13,339 bases of DNA from CAIOJG01 sp964477455 (GTDB lineage: Bacteria; Patescibacteriota; Patescibacteriia; Magasanikbacterales; GWA2-37-8): NCBI GenBank assembly GCA_964477455.1, contig CAYZHG010000104.1, forward strand, positions 1-13,339, given 5' to 3'. Shown here piece by piece: positions 7,456-13,339 of this stretch. How positions within the stretch are numbered: the stretch's first letter is position 1; each line of letters starts with the position of its first letter. The translations under genes and the position numbers were made by a program. The notes under the pieces were generated by a model, which was not told the DNA's origin, did not search any database, and saw only the letters and a program-made list of their open reading frames with translations.

Positions 7456-8610
7456 ATGGAATTAAGAAGCATAAAAAAAGCAAAACATTTACTTGGTCAA
7501 CGTATTTTATTGCGGGTTGATTTTAATGTGCCTGTAAAAAATGGATTGGTTTTGGATAATTTTAAAATTCAAGCTAGTTTACCTACTATAAAATTTTTAT
7601 TACATAGTGGTGCAAAGATTATTTTGGTTAGTCATTTGGGGCGTCCGGTTAAAAAGGAAAAAAAGTTTTCTTTGTTACCGGTGGCTAAAGAATTACAAAA
7701 ATTAATTGGTACAAAAGTTTGTTTTAATACTCTGGAAAATCGTGATTGTTGGGAAGGTGAAAAAATAGTAATGTTAGAAAATATTCGTTTCTACAAAGGA
7801 GAAGAATCAAACGATTTAAAGTTCGCCAAACAGTTATCACAGCTAGCTGATGCATTCGTTTTGGATGGTTTTGCTGTGGCGCATCGTGATAGTGCTTCCG
7901 TAAGTGGAGTGTCCAAATATTTACCTTCGTATGCAGGTTTATTGTTAGAGAAGGAGGTAGACGGTTTATCTAAAGTTGTTTTAAACCCTAAACAACCAAT
8001 GGTTGTTATGTTGGGTGGTTTGAAAATTGAAACTAAATTGTTAATTTTAAAAAACTTATTACCAAAAGCAAATAAAGTTTTGTTGTCAGGAGAGATATTT
8101 AATACTTTTTTGTGGGCTAATGGGCATGGTGTGGGTAACTCGATAATTGATAAAAATTTAAAGAAAATTGTTTTGACATATTTAAAAAACAAGAAAATTG
8201 TAATGCCGATAGATGTTGTGGTTGGAAATGATAATGGAAAAAATGCACGAGTGATATTTTTGGATAAAAAATTAAATTTAAAAAAAGATGAAAGCATTTT
8301 TGATATCGGGCCTAAAACGGTTTTGTTGTTTGCTAAGTATTTGAAAACTGCCAAATCACTGATCTGGAATGGTGCAATGGGGCGATTTGAACAAGCGCCC
8401 TATCATCATGGTACTTATGCTTTAGTACATTTGTTTGCCAGCCGATCAAAGGGCAAAGCGTTTGGGGTCTGTGGTGGAGGAGAGACAGTTGAAATATTAC
8501 GACATCTCAATATACTAAGCGAAATTGATTTGGTTTCGACAGGCGGTGGTGCGATGTTAGAATTTTTAAGTGGCAAAAAATTACCTGGTTTAAAAAATTT
8601 ATTTAAATAG
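7456..8610 (+). CDS. pgk: Phosphoglycerate kinase
   Basis: 384 residues, slightly short for the bacterial enzyme. It transfers phosphate from 1,3-bisphosphoglycerate to ADP, making ATP and 3-phosphoglycerate in glycolysis. N-domain substrate motifs: RVDFNVP (20-26), SHLGRP (59-64), LENIRF (107-112), and AHR (142-144) in place of the usual NDAFGTAHR context (here LDGFAVAHR). C-domain nucleotide motifs: GGLK with K190 and K194, DIGP (283-286), WNGAMG (304-309, usually WNGPMG), GGGET (340-344, usually GGGDT/S), and STGGGA (361-366). The Asp-to-Glu change at 343 affects a residue that normally helps bind Mg-nucleotide. The start is the ATG at 7456: an upstream TTG at 7414 would extend the frame, but lies inside the terminator and upstream of the -10. 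Divergent, yet all key blocks are present and the frame is intact. Confidence 0.96.
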   Translation: MELRSIKKAKHLLGQRILLRVDFNVPVKNGLVLDNFKIQASLPTIKFLLHSGAKIILVSHLGRPVKKEKKFSLLPVAKELQKLIGTKVCFNTLENRDCWEGEKIVMLENIRFYKGEESNDLKFAKQLSQLADAFVLDGFAVAHRDSASVSGVSKYLPSYAGLLLEKEVDGLSKVVLNPKQPMVVMLGGLKIETKLLILKNLLPKANKVLLSGEIFNTFLWANGHGVGNSIIDKNLKKIVLTYLKNKKIVMPIDVVVGNDNGKNARVIFLDKKLNLKKDESIFDIGPKTVLLFAKYLKTAKSLIWNGAMGRFEQAPYHHGTYALVHLFASRSKGKAFGVCGGGETVEILRHLNILSEIDLVSTGGGAMLEFLSGKKLPGLKNLFK

Positions 8611-8619
8611 TTTTATTAA

Positions 8620-8655
8620 TATAATTTGAACAAACAGCGCACGCTGTTGGTTCAA
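8620..8655 (+). promoter_or_regulatory. Near-perfect palindrome next to a TATAAT, upstream of the SIMPL gene
   Basis: TTGAACAAACAGCG (8626-8639) and CGCTGTTGGTTCAA (8642-8655) are inverted repeats of 14 bases with one mismatch, separated by CA. A TATAAT lies directly upstream at 8620-8625, so a transcript start would fall near 8632, inside the palindrome. It is relatively GC-rich for its surroundings and has no T run after it, so it is a poor intrinsic terminator. An operator covering the start site, or a 5' leader hairpin ending 2 bases before the Shine-Dalgarno, are the likelier readings. The inverted repeat is certain; the role is inferred. Confidence 0.6.
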
Positions 8656-8657
8656 TT

Positions 8658-8661
8658 GGAG
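8658..8661 (+). promoter_or_regulatory. Ribosome binding site of the SIMPL gene
   Basis: GGAG, 5 bases before the ATG at 8667. It is one of only two convincing Shine-Dalgarno sites in the window and fixes this start. It sits just outside the 3' arm of the palindrome at 8626-8655. Confidence 0.7.
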
Positions 8662-8666
8662 TTATT

Positions 8667-9539
8667 ATGCCTGTCATAACAAAGACCCCAACTATTGCAC
8701 CTATAGCAAAGAAAGAATGCTGTGGTGGCAGTATGGAAGGTCATGGTCACATGGGTTGTGAAATGAAAAGTGGTTGTGGACACCACGGTTTTGGTAAAAG
8801 ATTTATTAAAACGTTAGTAGGAATTTTGTTAGTTTATGTCATTGTATTTATTGGTACGGAAATTCGAAACAATGGTAAACAATATACATATATTGGAAAA
8901 GCCGACAAAATGGAGCGCACGATAGTTGTTTCAGGCTATGGAAAAGTTAGTGGGAACAACGATATTGCGGTAACGACTATCGGTTATTCAAATACCGACA
9001 AAGATGTGGCTAAAGCTCAGTTAGATAACAAAAAAGTAATGGATCAAATAACAGCTGATTTAAAAGCCTCAAGTGTAGCTGAAAAAGATTTGCAAAGTAA
9101 TTATACAATTTACCCAGATTATAATTACACTCAGCAAAAAGGACAAGAGCTTACTGGTTACAAAGTTACCAACCAGTTAACAATTAAAATTAGAGATTTA
9201 AGTAAAATACCTCTTATTCTAGGTTTGGCTGGCAAGTATGGAGCGACTGAAGTGAGTGGTTTAAACTTTACAATTGATGATCCTGAAAATTTAAAATTGG
9301 ATGCTCGCGCAAAAGCTCTTGCTGATGCAAAATCAAAAGCATTGTACTTGTCACAAAAATTGGGTGTTCGTTTGGGCTCAGTAGTTTCTTTTAATGAATA
9401 TGAAGGTGCTAATGATGTATACCAAATGAAAGCGATGTCTTTTAATACAGCCGAAGGTGGCGGTGGCCCAGATTCTGTTTCTAGTGGCAGTAAAGATGTG
9501 GTAATGAATGTAAGTCTTACTTACGAGATATTACCTTAA
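8667..9539 (+). CDS. SIMPL-domain (DUF541) membrane protein with Cys/His-rich N-terminal tail
   Basis: 290 residues in three parts. Residues 1-43 are a soluble tail rich in Cys, His, Gly and Met (C18, C19, C31, C37; H26, H28, H39, H40), which looks metal-binding. Residues about 46-63 form one hydrophobic helix, preceded by K44, R45 and K48, so the positive-inside rule puts the tail in the cytoplasm and the C-terminus outside. Residues about 84-290 are a SIMPL domain: it opens with the characteristic RTIVVSGYGKVSG, then the helix with VMDQITADLK, LTGYKVTNQLTIKIRDL, and LDARAKALADAKSKALYLSQ (210-229 approximately). SIMPL proteins are widespread in bacterial envelopes; their biochemical role is poorly known. 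The gene stands between pgk and eno with its own Shine-Dalgarno and its own terminator (9549-9577), so it may be an independent unit. Confidence 0.9.
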   Translation: MPVITKTPTIAPIAKKECCGGSMEGHGHMGCEMKSGCGHHGFGKRFIKTLVGILLVYVIVFIGTEIRNNGKQYTYIGKADKMERTIVVSGYGKVSGNNDIAVTTIGYSNTDKDVAKAQLDNKKVMDQITADLKASSVAEKDLQSNYTIYPDYNYTQQKGQELTGYKVTNQLTIKIRDLSKIPLILGLAGKYGATEVSGLNFTIDDPENLKLDARAKALADAKSKALYLSQKLGVRLGSVVSFNEYEGANDVYQMKAMSFNTAEGGGGPDSVSSGSKDVVMNVSLTYEILP

Positions 9540-9548
9540 TATAGACGT

Positions 9549-9577
9549 AAAAAAGAGGTGTAAAAACCTCTTTTTTT
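9549..9577 (+). terminator. Intrinsic terminator after the SIMPL gene
   Basis: An 11-base-pair stem (AAAAAAGAGGT at 9549-9559 with ACCTCTTTTTT at 9566-9576), loop GTAAAA, and a run of seven T at 9571-9577. It starts 9 bases after the stop codon and separates the SIMPL gene from eno. Confidence 0.88.
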
Positions 9578-9590
9578 AATTTGCCTGATA

Positions 9591-9599
9591 TGGTATAAT
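9591..9599 (+). promoter_or_regulatory. eno promoter, extended -10
   Basis: TGGTATAAT, identical to the nine-base element before pgk. The -35 position (about 9571-9576) falls in the T run of the preceding terminator and is weak, as expected for an extended -10 promoter. The start would be near 9606, giving an AT-only leader of roughly 18 bases without a Shine-Dalgarno. It probably drives eno and both gpmI genes. Confidence 0.72.
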
Positions 9600-9623
9600 T
9601 GCTAATAAATAAATACTAAATAT

Positions 9624-10871
9624 ATGCGAATTAAACAAATAGTTGCTCGAGAAATTTTGGATTCTCGTGGTAATCCGACTGTCGAAGCGAAGGTTGTTTT
9701 AGAAAATGGTATGATTGGTATTGCTAAGGTTCCATCTGGTGCTTCTACTGGTTCACATGAAGCGTTGGAAATGCGCGATGGTGGTAAACGTTATGGGGGT
9801 AAAGGGGTTTTGAAAGCCGTAAAAAATGTAAATACGACAATTGCCAAAAATTTGATTGGTTTGGATGTGGAAGATTTGAAAGGGTTAGATAAAAAAATGT
9901 TGGAATTGGATGGGACAAAAAATAAAACAAATTTGGGTGCCAACGCAATTTTAGCAGTATCGATGGCAGCCGCTCGTGCGGGAGCAGAAACAAAAAAAAT
10001 GCCACTCTATAAATATTTACGACAAGTTTACGATATTAAAGAAAAAGAATTTCGTTTGCCAGTGCCAATGATGAATATTTTAAATGGTGGGCGTCATGCA
10101 GACAATGGTTTGTCCATACAAGAATTTATGATTATTCCGCGCCACAAATTAATGAGTGAACGCGTGCGCATGGGTTCACAAATTTTTCATGCTTTGGCCA
10201 ATATTTTAAGTCAAAAGGGGTACGTGACTTCGGTTGGTGATGAAGGTGGTTTTGCACCTGAATTACTAAACAATGAAAGGGCATTACAAGTGATAATGGA
10301 AGCCATTAAATATACTGGCTGGGTTCCTGGTAAAAATGTATTTTTAGGTTTGGATGTTGCGGCTTCTGAATTTTTTCGTAGTAAAAAATATTATTTTGTC
10401 AGCAAAAAACAAGGCTGGTCGGCGGATAAAATGATCGATACCTACAAACAATGGACAAAAAAATATCCTATTATTTCCATTGAAGATGGTTTGAGTGAAG
10501 ATGATTGGGAAAATTGGCAAAAACTTACCAAAGATTTGGGAGGTAAAACTACTCTGGTAGGGGATGATTTGTTTGTGACCAATACTGAACGCTTGCAAAT
10601 GGGAATAGATCAAAAAGTAGGTAATGCTATTTTGATAAAATTAAATCAAATCGGAACGGTTACTGAAACTATGGCAGCGATTGCGCTAGCCAAACAAAAT
10701 AATTACAAAGTTGCTGTTTCTCATCGCAGTGGTGAAACCAGCGATACATTTATTGCCGACCTAGCAGTTGCAGTAAATTCAGAATTCATAAAAACCGGAT
10801 CCCTCTCTCGTTCTGAGCGAGTGGAAAAGTATAATCGTCTAATGGAAATTGAAATGGAACTAGAAGGTTAA
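9624..10871 (+). CDS. eno: Enolase (phosphopyruvate hydratase)
   Basis: 415 residues, close to the usual 420-435. It dehydrates 2-phosphoglycerate to phosphoenolpyruvate in the cytoplasm. The N-terminal domain starts with the typical ARE(I)LDSRGNPTVE (8-21) and holds the mobile-loop PSGASTG (37-43). The barrel has NGGRHADN (154-161), QEF with E167, GDEGG (E207, general acid/base pair member), LDVAASE with metal ligand D244, IEDGL with E287, GDDLFVTN with D314, the enolase signature LIKLNQIGTVTET (337-349) with catalytic K339, SHRSGET with H367, and K390. All catalytic and Mg-binding residues are in place. SHRSGETSD has Ser where SGETED is common, a minor change. The ATG at 9624 lies behind a good promoter but has no Shine-Dalgarno. 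gpmI follows with a single base between stop and start, so the two are translationally linked. Confidence 0.98.
   Translation: MRIKQIVAREILDSRGNPTVEAKVVLENGMIGIAKVPSGASTGSHEALEMRDGGKRYGGKGVLKAVKNVNTTIAKNLIGLDVEDLKGLDKKMLELDGTKNKTNLGANAILAVSMAAARAGAETKKMPLYKYLRQVYDIKEKEFRLPVPMMNILNGGRHADNGLSIQEFMIIPRHKLMSERVRMGSQIFHALANILSQKGYVTSVGDEGGFAPELLNNERALQVIMEAIKYTGWVPGKNVFLGLDVAASEFFRSKKYYFVSKKQGWSADKMIDTYKQWTKKYPIISIEDGLSEDDWENWQKLTKDLGGKTTLVGDDLFVTNTERLQMGIDQKVGNAILIKLNQIGTVTETMAAIALAKQNNYKVAVSHRSGETSDTFIADLAVAVNSEFIKTGSLSRSERVEKYNRLMEIEMELEG
10862..10867 (+). promoter_or_regulatory. Ribosome binding site of the first gpmI
   Basis: AGAAGG inside the last codons of eno, 5 bases before the ATG at 10873. 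It supports that start and coupled translation from eno. Confidence 0.6.
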
Positions 10872-10872
10872 T

Positions 10873-12417
10873 ATGCCGGAAATAAAAACTACGGTATTAG
10901 TAATTCTTGATGGTTGGGGTGTTGGAAGAAAAGACAACACTCTTGATCCAATTGTGCCTGAACACGCGCCAAATTATTTTGATTTTTTGAAAAAATATCC
11001 AAATACGCTCTTGCAGGCCAGTGGTGAAGCAGTTGGTTTGTTTAAAGGGCAAGAAGGTAATAGTGAAGCTGGACATATAAATTTGGGAGCGGGTCGAGTG
11101 GTAAAACAAGACGGCTTGTATGTCAGTGACGCGATTGTTGATGGAACATTTTTCAAAAATAATGCTTTTGAACAAGCGGTACATCATGTAAAAAAATTTA
11201 AAACTTCTATACATTTGATGGGGTTGTTGTCCAATCACAATAGTGCTCATTCATGTCCAGAACACCTCTATGCGCTTTTAGATTTGTTACATCGTGAAAA
11301 AATTACTAATGTTTATCTGCACTTATTTACAGATGGTCGTGATTCCGCTCAACATGATGCCGTGCGACATTTAGAAAATTTAAGGACTCATTTATATGGA
11401 AATGAAAAAATTGCTACAATGATGGGGCGCTTGTTTGCAATGGATAGAAATAAAAATTGGAAGCGTACAAAATATGCTTATGAGGCATTGGTACTGGGAA
11501 AAGGTCAAACTGCCAATGGAGCAGAAGATGCCTTGCTCAAAGCTTATAATCGTGGAGAGACAGATGAATTTATATATCCAACAATAATATTGGAAAATAA
11601 AAAACCAGTGGCGGTAATAAAAGACAATGATTCAGTTATTTTTTTTAATTTGCGAAGTGATCGGGCACGTGAAATAACTAAATCTATTGTACAAAAAGAT
11701 TTTGAAAAAGTTAATCCTGGTGCTTTTAAACGTACACGCGTACCAAAAAACATTCGTTTTGTTGCTCTGACCGATTTTGGACCAGATTTACCTGGTGTAC
11801 TAACGGCATTTCCAAGTCGCGATGTAGACAATAGTCTAGTACAATTTTTGTGTCCAAGAAAACAATTATATGTTGCAGAATCAGAAAAATTTGCGCACGT
11901 AACCTATTTTTTTAATGGTGGTTATGCTCAACATTTTTGTGATGAAGATTGGGTAAAGATACCAACACCGACAGCGGAAAATTATGAAAATATTCCAGAG
12001 ATGAACGCCAAAGGAGTGGGCGATAAAGTAGTTGACGCAATAAATTCTGGAAAGTATGAGTTCATAACTTGTAATTTTGCTAATGCGGATATGGTTGGTC
12101 ATACTGGAAATTTTAAGGCCGCCCAAGAAGCGGTTAAATCAATTGATTTGCAACTAGGTAGAATTGTCCAAGCTTTGACAGTAAATAAGGGTCAAGGTAT
12201 AATCACTGCCGACCATGGTAACATCGAAGAAATGTTAAATATTCGAACTGGTGGAATTGACACGGAGCATTCTTTGAATCCAGTACCTTGTATTGTAGTT
12301 GGTTCTAAAGCAAAAAAAATTCGTAAATTAGGAAAACTTGCCGATGTGGCTCCCACCATATTAAGAATGATGGGAATTAAAAAACCAAAAGAAATGACTG
12401 GTAAATCATTGATATAG
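10873..12417 (+). CDS. gpmI: 2,3-bisphosphoglycerate-independent phosphoglycerate mutase, copy 1
   Basis: 514 residues, the normal full length. It interconverts 3- and 2-phosphoglycerate through a phosphoserine intermediate and two Mn/Mg ions. Alkaline-phosphatase-like metal sites are complete: LDGWG with D13, GNSEAGH with nucleophile S64, NADMVGHTG (Asp and His), ADHGN (Asp-His), and TEHS near the C-terminus. The inserted substrate-binding domain carries H126, TDGRD (153-157), GRLFAMDRN, LRSDRAR and the EKFAHVTYFFNGG stretch. One deviation: the segment before H126 reads LLSNHNSAHS, whereas the family usually has a (S/D)GGVHS-like sequence, so the phosphoglycerate-binding loop is altered. It begins one base after eno and is followed after one base by a second gpmI, so all three should be on one transcript. 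The frame is intact and no key residue is clearly lost. Confidence 0.96.
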   Translation: MPEIKTTVLVILDGWGVGRKDNTLDPIVPEHAPNYFDFLKKYPNTLLQASGEAVGLFKGQEGNSEAGHINLGAGRVVKQDGLYVSDAIVDGTFFKNNAFEQAVHHVKKFKTSIHLMGLLSNHNSAHSCPEHLYALLDLLHREKITNVYLHLFTDGRDSAQHDAVRHLENLRTHLYGNEKIATMMGRLFAMDRNKNWKRTKYAYEALVLGKGQTANGAEDALLKAYNRGETDEFIYPTIILENKKPVAVIKDNDSVIFFNLRSDRAREITKSIVQKDFEKVNPGAFKRTRVPKNIRFVALTDFGPDLPGVLTAFPSRDVDNSLVQFLCPRKQLYVAESEKFAHVTYFFNGGYAQHFCDEDWVKIPTPTAENYENIPEMNAKGVGDKVVDAINSGKYEFITCNFANADMVGHTGNFKAAQEAVKSIDLQLGRIVQALTVNKGQGIITADHGNIEEMLNIRTGGIDTEHSLNPVPCIVVGSKAKKIRKLGKLADVAPTILRMMGIKKPKEMTGKSLI

Positions 12418-12418
12418 T

Positions 12419-13339
12419 ATGTCTTATAAATTAGTTACATTAGCAATTTTTGATGGTTTGGGCGTAGCTCCGTCTTCTGATGGCAATGCGGTTACGCATG
12501 CCAAAATGACAAATTTTCAAAATTATATAAAAAACTATCCTGTCATGACGGTATTTGCTTCTGGAAATGAAGTTGGCTTGTCATTTGGTGAAATGGGTAA
12601 TTCTGAAGTTGGCCATTTAAATATTGGGGCGGGCCGGGTTTATTATCAATCATGTCCACGTATCAATAGCGAAATTAGCAATGGTGAGTTTGCAAAGAAT
12701 CCCGCTTTTTTGGGCGCCGTAGAACATATAAAAAAATACAAAAGTAAATTGCATCTCGTTGGGTTGTTGGGTATTGGTAATGTTCATGCTAGTGACACTC
12801 ATTTGTATGGACTATTAGATTTTTGTGCTCAAAACAAATTGGGAGACAATGTTTTTGTACACGGCATCATGGATGGTCGTGATGCTTTGTATAATTCTGG
12901 AAAGAATTTTGTTACTGATTTGTTGGAAAAAATGAAAGTACTCAAGACCGGACAACTCGCTTCTTTGTCTGGACGTTTTTTTGCATTGGATAGAGATAAT
13001 CGTTGGGATCGTTGTGAAAAAGCTTATCAAGCAATGGCATTGGGCAAGGCAGATAGAAATGGTGAAGACCCACTTAAAATTATTGAGGAATCATACGCAA
13101 TAAAAAATTATGACGAAGAGTTTGCGCCGACCGTAATTACAAAAGATGGAAAGCCAGTAGCGACCATCAAAGAAAATGATGCAGTGATATTTTTTAACTT
13201 CCGTCCAGATCGTGCCCGTGAATTGACTAAAGCATTTGTATTGCCTGGTTTCAATAAATTCGAGCGTGAATATATTAAAAATTTATATTTTGTAACAATG
13301 ACTGAATATGAAAAAGATTTACCAGCTGTGGTAGCTTAT
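12419..13339 (+). CDS. gpmI: 2,3-bisphosphoglycerate-independent phosphoglycerate mutase, copy 2, 3' end beyond window
   Basis: Open to the window edge, 307 codons visible of an expected 510 or so; ATG at 12419, one base after the stop of copy 1, with no Shine-Dalgarno, so probably translated by coupling. Conserved features seen: FDGLG with D12 (usually LDGWG), GNSEVGH with S62, NVHAS with H123, MDGRD (151-155), GRFFALDRDNRW (185-196) and FRPDRAR (261-267). The Asp, Ser and His positions match the classical numbering of the family almost exactly. The C-terminal metal ligands lie outside the window and cannot be judged. Similarity to copy 1 is clear but far from close: blocks such as GNSE(A/V)GH(I/L)N(L/I)GAGRV match, while the region around the catalytic His differs in both. 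The two are old paralogs, or one was acquired, rather than a fresh duplication. Confidence 0.94.
   Translation, partial: MSYKLVTLAIFDGLGVAPSSDGNAVTHAKMTNFQNYIKNYPVMTVFASGNEVGLSFGEMGNSEVGHLNIGAGRVYYQSCPRINSEISNGEFAKNPAFLGAVEHIKKYKSKLHLVGLLGIGNVHASDTHLYGLLDFCAQNKLGDNVFVHGIMDGRDALYNSGKNFVTDLLEKMKVLKTGQLASLSGRFFALDRDNRWDRCEKAYQAMALGKADRNGEDPLKIIEESYAIKNYDEEFAPTVITKDGKPVATIKENDAVIFFNFRPDRARELTKAFVLPGFNKFEREYIKNLYFVTMTEYEKDLPAVVAY

Noticed and set aside
7791..8354. Minus-strand open frame of 187 codons
   Set aside because: Lies wholly inside pgk, whose motifs are certain; the reverse frame is low in complexity with no recognisable domain.
8626..8655. Palindrome as the intrinsic terminator of pgk
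   Set aside because: No T run follows the 3' arm; TTGGAG and the start codon follow instead.

Overview
The window is AT-rich, tightly packed and entirely plus-strand. Gene content and style (very short intergenic gaps, few Shine-Dalgarno sites, a giant uncharacterised protein beside core genes, a divergent phosphoglycerate kinase) suggest a small-genome bacterium of the Patescibacteria/CPR type, perhaps Parcubacteria-like. That placement is an inference from style; there is no rRNA or marker phylogeny in the window. No tRNA, rRNA, CRISPR array, insertion sequence or phage gene was seen.

Region 1 (1-1862) is housekeeping and cell division: the 3' end of a Maf-family nucleotide pyrophosphatase, scpB (chromosome segregation, SMC partner), and a membrane-anchored S11 D,D-peptidase (peptidoglycan trimming). 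Region 2 (1887-7352) is one giant gene for an 1821-residue protein that I cannot assign. It is mostly helical, carries a clear tandem duplication of about 230-245 residues near its N-terminus, and ends in a compact Gly/Cys-containing module unlike the rest. It starts 24 bases after the peptidase gene and is closed by a strong intrinsic terminator at 7400-7430.

Region 3 (7438-13339) is lower glycolysis: pgk, a SIMPL-domain membrane protein with a Cys/His-rich N-terminal tail, then eno followed by two consecutive, divergent copies of cofactor-independent phosphoglycerate mutase (gpmI). The second copy runs off the window. pgk and eno each have the same nine-base extended -10 element (TGGTATAAT) directly behind an intrinsic terminator; the pgk promoter should give an almost leaderless mRNA. 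The enzymes cover 1,3-bisphosphoglycerate to 3-phosphoglycerate (Pgk), 3-phosphoglycerate to 2-phosphoglycerate (GpmI) and 2-phosphoglycerate to phosphoenolpyruvate (Eno). Triose-phosphate isomerase and GAPDH are not here.

The most notable items are the giant protein (duplication plus C-terminal module), the gpmI pair, the Cys/His tail of the SIMPL protein, and a near-perfect 14-base palindrome just upstream of the SIMPL gene. Intergenic spaces are all under 110 bases, so no gene-free stretch exceeds 300 bases.
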